Under the pieces are notes generated by a model, which searched no databases, was not told the DNA's origin, and saw nothing but the letters and a program-made list of their open reading frames with translations. A program made the position numbers and the translations under genes. From Henricia sp. BOLD:AAB3569 (Eukaryota > Echinodermata > Asteroidea > Spinulosida > Echinasteridae), in contig JBBELK010000387.1 in assembly GCA_037783545.1 (NCBI GenBank), positions 1,860,001 through 1,924,000 on the forward strand: DNA of 64,000 bases. Reading direction: 5' to 3'. This document shows positions 34,063 through 47,000 of this stretch, piece by piece. Each line of letters starts with the position of its first letter. The first letter of the stretch is position 1.

Positions 34063-35891
34063 TCAACAGTTTTGAGGTATAGCCTTTTTCTCAAGTCTTG
34101 ATAGAAGTGTCTGTGCAGTAACCACGGCCATTCGCCGTTTGGCTCGGATATGTTCATCTCCCATCGTGTCGACATTGTCCAATTCTAGCAGAAGTCGCAC
34201 GAGTGTTTCCTCAATCAGTAGATAGTCTTTATTGCCCCGACGGCCCATAAAATCTTCAATTTCTTGACGAAGTCCGAGGATTTTGGAGAGGATTTCTCGG
34301 ATGTGGAGTACTTGGGGCGGTTCTTCCGACGGTTTTGAGTCGGGCGACTCTGTTTCGTTTTCCTGGTGAGATGAACTTCTTTCGTTAGTTCCTTCCGCTT
34401 TAATTTTCTTTTCACTATCTTGCTGGTTCCCAGCAACCCGGGTTTTTCCTTTAACACTTTCCCAATTTTCACGTTTTTCTTGACCAGAAGTGGCCAAGTC
34501 TGGCTCCTGTACGTGGTTTCTGGAATCCTTTGGTTCAGCCGACTGTCGCTGGTTGCAATTCACACCGAATTTATCTTCTTCAGGCTCGTGTCGTTGGACG
34601 GGTATTTCATGATTTTCACTCGGTTGTCGAAACTCCGGTTTAGGCATGGATTGCGGCGGCACTCTTGTCATATTTGTAGGTTCTTGAGGGGGACCTCTGT
34701 AACGCACGTGCGAAGGAGCATTTATAAAGTCCCCGCCTTCAACTCGTATCGGTACATGAATGACACGTTCGCCTCCGGCCGTCTGTGGGTGGTTTTGGGG
34801 TACGTGTCCATGTTGGTCTTCGTACGTTTGTTGCGAATGTCTGGTAGAGGTCTCGTGAGGTTGTTCATGGGTATGCATTCGGCTCATCCGGCTTTCCAGT
34901 GGAGGGGTGACCCTGCCATGAACTGGTTGCGGGCTTGGCGATCGTCGGATGTCCTGACCGTGAGGCGGCGTCCGGCGCTGCATTGAAGGGCTCCCTCGCG
35001 GGCTGCGATTTAAACCCCTGGGGCCAAACGGGTCCAACTGACTCTGCCAAAAGGGGCTTCGCTGGTCGAAGGGGCTTCTGAAGAAATTGTCTCCTCCCAT
35101 TGCAGATTCCATAAATTCCTGAGGCAAAGACAATCACAAAATTAAATTTGATGTACGAATCTTTTACCTCCAATTGTGTTTTATATCAAACATGGTAGAA
35201 ATCTAAAATTATTCATAACATGTCATTTAACAAGATTTAATCCCTAATTTGGAAACAAAATAATACACATTCACCAGTTAAGACTTCATACACTAAGTCT
35301 ATTGACTATTGAGCATGACAACAAATCCTGTGTTTTGAAGAAAAAAACATGTTTCCTAACCAAATGAAAATTATCAGGAAAGACTTAAGAAGTTGATCAT
35401 GGCTTCAGACCTTGTGTGCAAAACATATGAGACAAACTAAAAAATTTCTAAAAACTAAGTGTTTCCTCACAAAATATTTTTTTAAATAATTGTTCCCACT
35501 CGAAATATAAATGTTTTTCCATCAAATCTACACATTCCAATGGCAATGCTTGATGAGTCTTTTCAAAGAAAACAAATCTGATCAACGTCTCAACTTTTAG
35601 GTTTAACCACAAAATCTATCGGCCGCGGCCACCCAAGGCCAGGCGTAACGAGCCCGAACTGCGCCAGCTGCAGCGCGCAGCGGGGAGCCAACTTAGGCCT
35701 ACCTGCATACGGGACGACGGGCGTGGATCTTTCCAACTCGTTCTGCAATTTGTATGATCTACGAAAAAAGGCCATTGCGTTTCTGGATCAATCAGCATTT
35801 CCCAACCATGCGGTAAAGCATCGTTTTCTGTCACTGGTCGTGTCATGCGGGACTTTAACGGGCTGCTTGGAAATCCTCGGTATTTAGACAT
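34063..35891 (-). CDS. BAG3: BAG3/Starvin-like co-chaperone (WW and BAG domains)
   Basis: Two exons on the minus strand (35703-35891, then 34063-35118), with a phase-0 intron, encode about 414 residues. Residues ~25-58 form a WW domain (LPHGWEMLIDPETQWPFFVD, then W in TSWKDPRP). A long low-complexity region rich in Pro, Gln and Arg follows. It includes two IPV-like motifs (HVPIRV and EIPVQR), the type that binds small heat shock proteins of the HSPB8 class. The last ~85 residues are a BAG domain (IREILSKILGLRQEIEDFMG, LLELDNVDTMG, RRMAVVTAQTLLSRLEKKA), which binds the HSP70 ATPase domain as an exchange factor. Human BAG3 (575 residues) has the same order of parts but a longer linker and tail. 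Expected role: chaperone-assisted autophagy of damaged proteins. Start chosen at the first ATG of the exon holding the WW domain. Confidence 0.92.
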
Positions 35892-37044
35892 TTTTTGAGT
35901 ATTTCTCGAACAGTCCCGAGACTTTTTCTGCCGGTTTCTCGATCTTTCCAGATTAGTCTGTCAACAACTTCGATTGCATGCGATATGCACTGACGTCAGT
36001 ATGTGATCGAGGCAGGAACTAGTCCGAATTTCAGGAATCATGTTTCGGTCTACCTCGCTTTATTCCCTTTTTTGATTGGTCAAAATATAACGAAGGTCGG
36101 AACGACGACCAATCACGGTTCATGTACCTGTATTTAATTGCCAAAAAAGGTATCGTCTGCTTTTTGGGCTTTCTCATTCTAAACACAAGAGGGCCCACTT
36201 CAACGACCACGGACCGCACAAATCGCGGAATGTTTCAGTTTTATGGGACCGAGAAACAGCGAGAAAGTGTTAATTTATTTACGTGGCAAGATATTTATGT
36301 ACGTGTAATTAATTTTGCAAATATTGACAGTCCAGGTGTCTGGTGAACCTGATAACAGTTGTTTTAATTAGCTGAAAAGCCTACACAGTTCGTTTAGTAC
36401 TTTAGTTTCAGACTTTAGTGCAATTTTTGGTCGTCAGTCGTGTTGCCTGCTGTTAACATGTATGTTGGTCCCGCCTTTAATCCATTTTTTTTTTCCCTCA
36501 CACATTTTATGCCCTGCCCTCTTTTCCTACCTCCATGCTGGCCCTAACACTACTCTACCTCCATGCTCATTTACGCTATTAAAGCATGCTCAGTACTGAT
36601 CCTAGATTACGATGATTCAAGCAAATTGATTGTTTAAAATTGCATGTCAATTTGTTTTTTCGCAAGAGCCTATCTCAGTATCTGCTATTCTTGAACACAA
36701 GTTGACATACAATTTTGACTACTGTATTAACCCATTTTTTAAGCAAACAAATTTTTAATAAAGCTATTTTTTTTGCTAGGCCTAAACAGCTTTATGAAAT
36801 TGGCCCCTGGTGTCATATGCCTTTGTATACGGGCATAACACACCGTGACTGGAGTGAAAACAAATTCGTTTATGTACGTGTTGCGTAGACAACAGCTTTG
36901 TTCCTTCGCTTGTCACCATGACCACACCGTTGTTTTCACTCAAGCCCTACCAGAAATGACGTTGTGGTAACCGACAGAATGTGCATGTCAAAAAATATCA
37001 TTTTTGAAAAATCAGAAACTGTACTATAGATTAAAGGGACATTT

Positions 37045-37772
37045 TCTCGTATACATTGAACAAAGATTTGAAGGAAATTACCTCCTGGATTCAACTTTTG
37101 TCAATTAACATAGATATTCAAATAACTATCAACTACTAAGTTGAATTAGAAACGGCCAGAGACACCGGGGAATCCCTCCCCTTGCTCTTCACAAAATAAT
37201 GCTCTGGGATCTTTAAAGTGCGTTACTGAAACCTAACACACTGGACCAATGGCTTTACATCCCTTCTGAAGGACAGAACAAGCGTTAAAGTGCCCTGCTC
37301 AAGTGCCACAACCCGTCACGGCCCGAAATCAAACCCACATTCTAGTACTGGCACAGGAACTTGAGTTTGACGCACTAGACCGCTCGACCATATTATAAAA
37401 ATGCACCTATCAATCGTTTCCCCCCCACCCCCGGGCTACTCCACCTAAGAGGTAGGGATTGTCACTTTTTTTTGTGGAAAAATCCCCACCCCTGGGGCAA
37501 CATTAAGGTGACAAAAATCCCCACCCTCGGGTGCAAAAAATAAGCGTCTTGTATACAAATACACGGGTCAAATGCCCCACCCTGGGGGTGGGTGGGTTTG
37601 GGGTGGGGGGAGGGGGGGATTTTGGGGTTGGGGGAGGGTGGAGACAATTGATAGGTGCATAACACCCGACAGAAGTGCAAGTGGGAAGTATATCTTAAAA
37701 TTGGTTGATCTGTTGATTCCAGGAGGTAATTTCATTCAAATCTTTTTTCAATGTATACGAAAAAAATACCGA
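37045..37772. mobile_element. Family E element split by other insertions
   Basis: The left end (ttctcgtatacattgaacaa, 37045) and right end (caatgtatacgaaaaaaata, 37750) are the termini of family E. Between them lie a family S segment (37150-37395) and a complete TIR element of a third family (37399-37661). Three insertion layers can thus be ordered. Confidence 0.6.
37399..37661. mobile_element. MITE with ATGCACCTATCAAT ends
   Basis: The ends atgcacctatcaatcgttt and caattgataggtgcat are inverted. The body is rich in cccc/gggg blocks with aaaatccccaccc repeats. A partial relative at 12205-12330 precedes the second duplicated segment. Confidence 0.7.
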
Positions 37773-38086
37773 TTTATGTTACACCTTGTAAATGTTGATC
37801 CCCTGGGTGGGCCAGAATTGCTATAAAAAAACTTAACTCGGTCAGTTTAGACAAAAGTGGCGTAGGCTTTTCTGGTTTTAAGGGGATGATGATATAACTA
37901 AGAGATCATACTGAGACCAATAAGAAAAAAAGCATTTGTGTACAGTTTTGCTGAATTTTACGGTCTAAATCTTATTATTCCACAGTGATGTATCCCTGAT
38001 GCTGTCAACGTGAACTAAATTTTGAAGATATTGTGCAAGTGGCTCCTGTATTCTATCAGCGTACTGAAGAGTTCACTCACTGTGTC

Positions 38087-39668
38087 ATGGACTTTCTGCC
38101 GTTTGCTGCTGGAGTTACTGCCACAGCTGCTGCCACTGGAATACTTGGTCAGTATGGGAAAGAATTCGGTATTTTTTTCATATACATTGAACACGGATTT
38201 GGGTAAATTTATATGTTGGAATCGATAGCTTATTCAATTCTAAAATATACTTCCCACTGACACTTCCGTCGCAAATGTTGCATTTCTGAGATAAATAAAT
38301 GATAAAATTACTGCATAAAGTAATGCACAAAATGACGTGGCGAGCGGTCTGTGCGTAAGCGCGACAGCAGAGGGCGCTGCGCGCGCACGTGAATGGTTAT
38401 CTTGTGCACTAACTGAAGGCAATTTTTGAGAAAGAAAACGTGATTTTTCTACAGAAAAGCAACATTTGCGACAAAAGTGCAAGTGGGAAGTATATCTTAA
38501 AATTACATTATGTGTTGATTCCAGGAGGTAATTTCCTTAAAATCTTTGTTCAATGTATACGAAAAAAATACCAAGAATTCAATTGAGGGGTTTATTACCA
38601 TGCACGGGCACCCAGGATTTGCCTTTTTATGATCCATAAACCGTGTAAAAATGTTAGTTTGATTATAAAAACGCAAATTTAGGAGGGAAACTGTCATGAA
38701 TTTATTAAGAAAAAAATTAATTTTTTTTTTAGAGTTGTTCTATAGCTTTAGCGTACTTTTAGAAGGCTAAAAGTGAATTTTTGACGTTTACATGTGGACG
38801 GAATGATAAAATTTTGTCCCAATCGCCTTTTTGTAAATCTCTACATGTCCCTTCTCGTAAAAAAGCATGTGTTTGAAATCTATGCGCTGATTGGCTGTGA
38901 GCTGTGGCCGGCTGTGACCCCACAGCCCGCCCTCTTGTGGTATTGCATCGTTTTCGGAATGACGTATGCACCTCGATGGAACGTTGGTTAAGCAGCCACG
39001 AGTACGGAGAAAATGTAAAGAAAAATTACATTGGACGAGTTTTTTTGCTGTTAATAAAAGAATCATCAGGAAAAAGCGACCACTGCGCAGAATTCTGGAG
39101 ATTCCAAGGACTTCCATGGTGTTTTTTCAATGTTTAATTTAGACTGCAAGGTGAGATTTCAGACACATGCTTTTAACAAGGGACAGAAATGTTCAAATTT
39201 TGATTTAAGATAACTGAAAATATGCGTTTCTTTTGTTGCTTGGTCTAGCTCTAATTACTGTTTTGTTTTGTTTTTTTTTAATTTGAAGTTTGGCTGAAAA
39301 ATACAAAGGACAAAAGACAAAAACACACTAAGATCTTTAGTGAGCTTCAAGAACTAAGACCATTGCTGAAGAAGCGACAGGATTTATACTGTGCTCGATA
39401 TATACACCGAAGCCAACGTGAAGAGATTGAAAACAATCTCTTGTCAATAGCGTATTCAAAGTCTTATGATAAGGATCTGGATTTGTACACCGGAATGCAA
39501 GATATCTTTAAAAATGACGAAAGTTGTGGGGGTGCAAGGAATGGCCACCTGATGTGGTTGTATATGGATTTTTGGGAGGCGCAGGCTGAGTTACTGATCC
39601 ACAAGAATGTGACTCAGAAAACGAAGGTGACAGATGGCGCCTTTAAATTAGGTCACAACAAAAAATAG
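38087..39668 (+). CDS. CCDC127: Short CCDC127-like membrane protein
   Basis: Two exons (38087-38147 and 39289-39668) join in frame to 146 residues. Residues 1-22 (MDFLPFAAGVTATAAATGIL plus VW) form a single hydrophobic segment, followed by a basic, helical stretch. From about residue 50 it aligns with the C-terminal half of vertebrate CCDC127: KRQDLYCARYIHRSQREEIE against human ERQNIYCSLFLPRSKRLEIE, then GMQDIFKNDESCGG and NGHLMWLYMDFWE against human GLTDIFQHDTYCGD and NGRLMWLYLKYWE. The human protein has 260 residues; the middle coiled coil is mostly absent here. Vertebrate CCDC127 is the immediate neighbour of SDHA, so the position supports orthology. The joining of exon 1 is inferred from phase and splice sites. 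A middle exon missed in the family E-bearing intron remains possible. Confidence 0.75.
38165..38572. mobile_element. Family E element in the CCDC127-like intron
   Basis: It starts 18 bases after the exon 1 donor and is the reverse complement of the element at 21415-21825 along its whole length, with few differences. Confidence 0.75.
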
Positions 39669-39756
39669 CTATGTTTTCTGGAATACTGCCCCAAACCAGA
39701 AAATCATACAAACATGTACTTTGCATGCAGGAAAAAAAAACAGGTAAGATGTTTCA

Positions 39757-40418
39757 AAATAATTGTGCGGAGTGCCAACCAGTCTTTTTGTAGTTGGTAA
39801 AGAACGAATGCGCGGTGACCATAAATCGACCAATGCATACTGTAGTTCCGACCTGTCAATCAACCGAACCCGCCAACCAATCACAACAGAGCTAGCAGAT
39901 ATCACCAACATAGGTCAAAGTGCACTGTCTCACAACAACATGATCACGCGATATGTTCTGCCAGCCCCATACAATTTGTACAGTGTTGTATGCGATGATC
40001 CGGGTGAATTTTTGGTTTCAAGGCCGGTTGTTTCATTGTTCAAAGGTACGAAAGCACGCATGTCATGATATGACATCCCTGTATTACTGGCCCTTTACTC
40101 AGTGTGTTCTAAGATAACTGTCGACCCTGAAACATGAATGCCTTTGGGTTTTCTCCAATGAATCTGTGCTTTCTGTTGAAAGTCCCATTGCTTTGTGCAT
40201 TGCGTGTCACCATTTTGACAATAGCGTGTGAGCCATAGCAACAATATCCACGGGGGCGGGGCTAACTAGGCAAACTCGGAACTATGCATTGATCTTCCAA
40301 AGTCGCATCGTTCACCAACTCACTGTGCGCAGCCATTTTGCAGTGTCAGGACACTGTGCATGCGTTCTTTACCAACTACAAAAAGACTGGTTGGCACTCC
40401 GCACAATTATTTTGAGTG
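39757..40418. mobile_element. TIR element, family I
   Basis: Arms of about 55 bases: left aattgtgcggagtgccaacc through tttgtagttggtaaagaacg, right cgttctttaccaactacaaa through ggttggcactccgcacaatt. The internal 39850-40305 is nearly repeated at 43640-44035, which lacks the outer arms. No transposase domain is readable. Confidence 0.75.
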
Positions 40419-40439
40419 GTTTTACCAGTGGGTTAAACG

Positions 40440-42940
40440 TTGTGAGCCGTGAATCCAGTCTATGAGTCGTAAGCACTTGCCTTTCGTTTCAGCGCACATG
40501 GTGAGACTTTTGGCACGCGAGGCCAAAATTATCAAACACGTTAGATATTTGCCTCAAGTGGCACGAATGACCAAATGCTCACGAAAGTTGCCCGCACACG
40601 AGAGCTATCTCCTTACGCCATCGGCCACGAATGAATTTTGGCTCAGCACATAGCTCTCGTGTGCGGCAGGCTTAATACTGTTCGCTGTCAAGCGTGCCTG
40701 CACCCTCCGGAATCGTAAGAGCTCGGGCAAGGTATGGAGTGTGGTGAATTTTGTGACACGAATTAGCTCGTCCATTGACGAGCCTCCGTTTTTAAAATTT
40801 TAAAATTCTGGTTGACAGATATTTCACGTTATTTTGAAACACCCCAGTAGGAAATTAAAAGAAGTCTTAATTCATTGCTATGAGAATCACTTTGTTTAAA
40901 CGGGTCTTCTTGGACCTGAAGTAGAACAGTCTTGAAAGCGATTCCAAAGTGATTGGTCGATCAGTGCCTTGTTATCCACAAGTTCAGTATTCAACAAACT
41001 TGTTCTAATAAAGAAAATTGCAGGGTTTTTAACCATACATGTAGGTTGTATGAAAAATTATATTTCTGTTTTCTCCCTATTCTGTCGGTCGCACATCCTG
41101 GCACTTTTGTGACCCGGTGTCATGTGCCTTTATAATAAATAATAATGAAAATTTATAATGCGCCGGTATCCATAAAAGAAATGCTCATGGCATAACCTGT
41201 ACATGATTGTCATGCAGGTTATATACAGGCATAGCACCATGACTGGAGTGAAAACAAATTCGTTCATGCTTGGATACGTGTACATGTTGCGTAGACAACG
41301 GCTTTGTTTCTTCGCTTGTTGGGGTGGGCACACCGTTGTTTTCACTCCAGCCCTACCGGAAGGGACGCTGCAGCGACCGACAGAATCATGGATAGTACTT
41401 GGGAGAGGCATTTTACATACATTAAAAATGGTTGTCATGCAGGTTAGAACAAAATCTATTTTTTGAAAGGAAACAAAAATTAACAAGCTTTTTAATACTA
41501 GTTTTTAATTATATTATTTTTACAGAAATGCAAATTTAATTAGTCGGTAAAATAAAGTGCCGTTAGATTTCAACGCCAAAGTTAAAAATTATAAATCGTG
41601 AATATTTAGATGCTTTCGTTACAACCAAATATGATAAATTTGAGATAAAGGGAAACTTTTGCTTGTATATTATTTTAGCTACATTGTACATATTCTAGAA
41701 ATTCTTTACAGACCAAATGATACCAAAGATAGTAGAAATTAATTTGTAAATTAACATTAGACTTCCATAACAAATTAGAAATAGAATGTTAAACTTCAGG
41801 ATGAGGTCAAGTCACCCCTTACCTACTCGCCCCCTAGCCTGATTGCAAAAAGTGGCCCTTACTTGAAACTTATTTCAAATATTTTGAGACCAGACAACTG
41901 GTATTTTCTGGACAATATGGTCTGTGTTGCCAAAATGCCCCCTTTACCGTGCATTACAAGAAAAATAAAGTTTGTTTTAATTTCTGATATAGAGCTCCCA
42001 ACATGTACGATTTCAGCTTGCCCTTTTACGATTTTATTTTCATTTGTACAATTTTTAACCTCGACTCCAAATCATATTGATTTTGGAGGATTGAGGAGTG
42101 TTGTGGTTAACGATGACATTTTAAAAACATGCAATTCCTGCCGTTTTTTTGTTTGCCTTCTCGGGATGCACAAAGAACTAGTCTAGTGCACAGTAAAACT
42201 CTACTGGATTTGTTTCCGGACCTCATATTCTACATACGAATAATGTGTTTATGTGAGCCGGGCGTACCTTTTGAATATGCTAAAAATCTTGCCAATAGAC
42301 CGTATCGAATAGCCGCCATTTCGTAGGGCAGTTTCCTTGAGGACATGCATGGTTGAACGGTTTAAGTAACAAAAGGTGCCCCACGAGATGGCCTATACAT
42401 TTGTTGTAGTCAAAAATATGTCCACCAAACAAGATAAAACGACGTCGAAGCTACGGCAGAAATTTTTACAGAGGTACAGTGATGAATGACCTTGCCTAAT
42501 ATTCAACAAACATTCGGAATACTTCAACTTTTGTACGTGTGCAATGCGGATTTTTGTGTGTCGCGCCGATCAAATATGAAAAGTACAATTTTTGAATTGT
42601 GAATGTTGGGAGCTCTGCTGATAAAATGTTCTGGTTATTTATTACAAGGTTAATCTGCAAAGTCCCAAAGATCTTTTAATAACATGTGCTTTCTGAGAAT
42701 AGTTTAATGTTTGTACATTTCCAATTAATTCTTTCTCAACCCTATTATGTTAAAAGTTACGTCATGATCATTTACAGTACTTATAAAGGCAAATTTTACT
42801 TTGTGGTTCACAAGATTACACAAAATTTATCTGTGCACATTTTATGTGCAATGTCATAATAGTTTTCTTGGATCTCGGGAAAATTTGTTAAGAAAACTAC
42901 ACAATGTACACTGATAAACAATTTTTAAAAGTCTAATAAT
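40440..42940. other. Intergenic region with repeats, no gene recognised
   Basis: Contents: an imperfect hairpin at about 40490-40670 (gcacacgagagctatctcc and its inverse), family J at 41190-41400, a solo end of the 31548 element at 41870-41955 and a truncated family C MITE at 42295-42395. The inverse pair atgtacgatttcagcttgcc / acaatttttgaattgtgaat region near 42000 and 42590 hints at another TIR element. No exon is supported. Confidence 0.45.
41190..41405. mobile_element. Family J inverted-repeat element
   Basis: It contains catgactggagtgaaaacaa and, about 130 bases later, the inverse ttgttttcactccag. The same element lies at 53160-53365 on the opposite strand and a third copy at 36815-36965. 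Confidence 0.65.
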
Positions 42941-43232
42941 ATGGATTTATACCGCGCACTTATCCAGGGAAATCCTGATCAAGGCGCCTACATTATCATA
43001 GGGCTCCACTAAATCACTCCATATACCATATCAGCTCCCTAGGGAGTATACAGCCCCGGCTGCCTATCAGGCCCTCAATGGCTAATCAAACACATCAACA
43101 TTCGCTACCCTCTCAGGTACCCATTTTGCTCCTAGGTGGAGAGAAGCAATGCGTGGCAAAGTACCTTGCCCAAGGGTACACGCATCATGGATGGACCGGG
43201 ATTCGAACCCACTACCTTTGGGCAATGAAAAT
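42940..43232. repeat. Dispersed repeat ending in an inverted tRNA-like B box
   Basis: It begins ggatttataccgcgcactta, continues with gctcctaggtggagagaagc and ttgcccaagggtaca, and ends gggattcgaacccactacct. The element at 56210-56525 has the same plan. The inverted gattcgaaccc suggests a SINE read from its 3' side. Confidence 0.6.
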
Positions 43233-43634
43233 GACTTGATGTACTTATGTTAATTATCAGCTACAGTCTCTTTACTTGTAGTAATATTTTGAGAGTATTT
43301 TAAGGCTATACATGTAAGTTTAATAAACTGTAGGACTCGGAGATTTGGGCCGAGTCCAGTGTATACAATATTTTACAAAAACTACATTATACAGGCGCCG
43401 AAAATTATTTGAAGTGTCTATTGTAATTTATTTTGGGAATAAAATTCTGAGAAAGTAAAATAAATCATTTCTACCGCTTAAAATAATTTTGAGCAAGTAC
43501 AGAATAAATCCCGTAGGAGAGAATGGCATAAAGCAACCAGACAGTTGGTTACAAGGCAATGGTGTGCACCACGAAGCAACAACAGCATAGTATGTTGATT
43601 TTCTAAACTGCACCTCCGTTTGAAAGTGAAGAAT

Positions 43635-44038
43635 TTCAGGTACCGGTCAATCAAGCCGACCAATCACAACAGAGCTAGCAGACATCGCCCACATAGGTCA
43701 AAGTGCATTGCCTCGCACATGATTTTCTGCATGTACAGTGTTGTATGCAGTGATCCGGGTGAATTTTTGGTTTCAAGGCCGGTCGTTTCGTTGTTCAAAG
43801 GTACGTATTTCATGATATGACATCCTTGTATTACTGGCCCTTTACTCGGTGTGTTCTAAGATGACTGTCTACCCTGAAACATGAATACCTTTGAGTTTTC
43901 TCCAATGAATCTGTGCTTTCCGTTGAAAGTCCCATTGGTTTGTGCAGTGTGTGTGTGGACATTTTGACGATAGCGTGTGAGGCATAGCAACAATATCCAA
44001 GGGGGCGGGGCTAACTAGGCAAACTCGGAACTATGCAT
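43635..44038 (+). repeat. Second copy of the family I interior
   Basis: It shares the blocks aagccgaccaatcacaacag, gatccgggtgaatttttggt, acctttgagttttctccaat and gggggcggggctaactaggc with 39850-40305 but lacks the long terminal arms. Confidence 0.65.
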
Positions 44039-44083
44039 AGTTACACATGAAAGGATTATTTAGCCGGTTTGAGAAATTTAAAT

Positions 44084-47000
44084 TCACAGCGGTTTTTCCG
44101 AGGATTGCGTGTAGCTCTTGACGCGGGAGAATATCAGCGGTTTGAACTTCTTATCCACGTCAAATTCACTGAGGTTTGAGTGGCCTGTGGGTCTGTTGAT
44201 AAAACAAAATAATAATAATAATAATGACACCAACAGGACTCGAACCCTGGACAGTTACAGTAAAAGTATGTGTACTGCGCGCATCCACGACAAAATACTC
44301 GGGGCGCCCAAATCATTATTTGTAATCACTGTGCTGACTAATTTCTCTGTTGTTTTCATCTGGCATTTAAAAAAAAATTCACACAGATGTTTGGAGGAAA
44401 ATGAAATTGCAAACCTGTGAAAAGTCTGGCAACTGTAGGAATGCCAATCCAGCTTGAAATTTGGACGGTGGCTTGTCGAGTGAACAATAAATTCCTGTCC
44501 AAAAACAAAAATTAAAGAATAAAAATTAAATGTTAACAGAGTAACTTTTACAACAGATAAAAAAATAATTTGTAGCTGTCAAAGATATTTTCAATATAGA
44601 TCGTATCGAATAGCCGCCATTTCGTGAGGCCGTTTCTTTGTTCCTCGGGGACATGCATGGTTGCACATATTGTGCTTCCATTGTTGAACAGTTTAAGTAA
44701 CAAAAGGTGCCCCACGAAATGGCGGCTATTTGATACGGTCTATAGTTGTGACAATTTACTATTTATTTTTAATTGAATGATTTTTCAGACTTCAATTCAC
44801 AGCCCGTAGGCTGAATTGCATGAAGCTTACAAGTGTCTTCCACCTAAACATCGAGATACATAGGTGGGTGGTGCCATTGGCAGCCGACGGCCAGAGACAC
44901 TGAGGAATCCCCTTACTCTTCACAAAAGAATGCTCTGGGATCTTTTACAAGCAATACACAACACACTGGACCAACGGCTTTACATCCCTTCCGAAGTATG
45001 GAGCAAATGTGCTTAAATGCCTTGCTCCAGGGCACAGGTACCATGACCAGGTATCGAACCTGCAACCCTAAGTTTTCACCAGGGTATTGCGACACAAACT
45101 ACTCGGCCACGGTATCCCGCAATAACCCAATAGATTTGTAAAAATTTCTTTACAAACTCAAAAATCCATTATGAAATTATCACACAAATTTTGTAATAAT
45201 TTAGAGGCAAATCTTACCACATAGAAGTTGTGTTCCGTATCCGGCTGAATGTTCATGTGTCGCTTATAACGGATGTACCGACGAAGGTGGTTATCGTAGA
45301 CTTTTGTGTTTTCAAGACGCAAAATTCCGGTGATCTAAGGAACAAAGAACATTCAAAATGGCTTCAATTTCATAAGGCCTCAATAACGCAAAATCAAATT
45401 TATTTAAATAAAAATGGGATTTTTACGCTTTGTTGGTTACAAAGACGTTAGGGTGATATAGCGTAACTTTTTAATACTTGACTTCTACTTTTGTGTCCCA
45501 GGTTCGAATCCCCCTCTTATTAATATGAAAACTGCAAAGTAAAAAAAAACGTTGCCAGAAATATTTGTAGGGCAAAACCTCGATCCAATTTCGGGAAAAG
45601 ATAGAATTTTTTTCTTTTCAGCACGTGACTAATTTGATTAAATTACGTCTTTTTCAAACTTAAAATTTGCGCTGTTGTCGTAAAAAAAAACATATCATGC
45701 GAGATTCCGGTTACCATATCGCCCACCAGTCGATAGTTGCCGACTAGAACACTCTGTAAAGATGTAGACTGGCTCCGGAGTTTACTGACTACCGCTTTGG
45801 GTTCGTCCGGGGCACTATACATCAATATAGTCCCTGCAATGTTAAAATAATATGACACGGAAAATTATGGACTTGTGGTCTAGCACACCGAAGTTGAGCA
45901 AATTTTTTAATGAAAAATGTCCACCAAAACAGACGTACCGTCGGGGAAAAGTCTGACATATCTGTAGTACACGACCATATGCCACGGTCGATACATTCCG
46001 TCCATGGAGGGCTCGCCTTTCCTGAAGTACGTATACTTGCTGATGTATATGCCGTTGAAATTGGGACGGGGGCGCTCGACGTACATCTGACGCCATGTTG
46101 CGTACTTTGTCTTGCAACTGCCACAGCCGAAAATGCTAACAAAACGAAAACGAAATAATTTGAAAAACTCAATTTTGTCTGGATAGAGTTGTCAACATTT
46201 TGAAAGTTCTACAGAGAGTAGTATTTTTCAAGACCCCGTCCCTTCCTCTGAAATACTACTTATCAACATTTTTTCGTCACTACCATGAAATGTCAACATT
46301 TTACAGTGCATGTAAAGTCGTACGCTGCCCTCGACCTTCCTCCCCCCTTGCTACTCTTTGTATAGACTGGTTCCCGTCCACATATTCCACACAGGAGAAT
46401 ATAAGGACAGGTAAAGGGCGCTTCATCTCGATCTGTAATTGGTCGTCTTTGCGCGTGCGCATTGTATTTTTTATATTAAAAAATTGGCCAAGCCGTTTGC
46501 TTTAGGCAATGTACTTTATTTACATAATTGGATATGTTCGACACGCACGGCCAAGTTACATTTGTCAATGCAAAATCTGCGCACTTACTAAAACAATAAA
46601 AATAATAATAACCACGTGACGGGCAGAATTCTGCCCGTCATGGCTTCCCTTTACCGATCCCTATATTTTCGCAATAAGCGAACCAATCTATAGGGATCGG
46701 GAACCAATCTACTCTTTGTAGAACCGTGAAAATGTTGAAAACTCAGGACGGGCCCTAACTCTAAACGAGAATGGACCAGTTTTTTTTCATACAGCAGTAC
46801 GTGATGTCCAACTTACGACAGGCATGCCTTATGCCATATGGCAGGATCCCGCGCACAGACGTAGAATCCTCGACAAACTAACGACAGTAATTCCAACGCT
46901 CGTAGATCGAGATCACTCGAGACGACCCAGCGAAAGATGTACAGAAGCAACTCCACGGGTAAAGCCGAGATATGCGTGCTCTGGAAAGGAAAAAACAAAT

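Larger units (their letters stand above)
35892..38086. other. Intergenic region between divergent BAG3-like and CCDC127-like genes
   Basis: It should hold both promoters. Repeats recognised: a family J fragment at 36815-36965, a dispersed segment at 37150-37395 (family S, like 44880-45118 and 57600-57830), and a nested pair at 37045-37772. I see no further coding exon. Confidence 0.5.

Noticed and set aside
34420-34986. A 188-residue plus-strand frame
   Set aside because: It is the antisense shadow of the BAG3-like coding exon.
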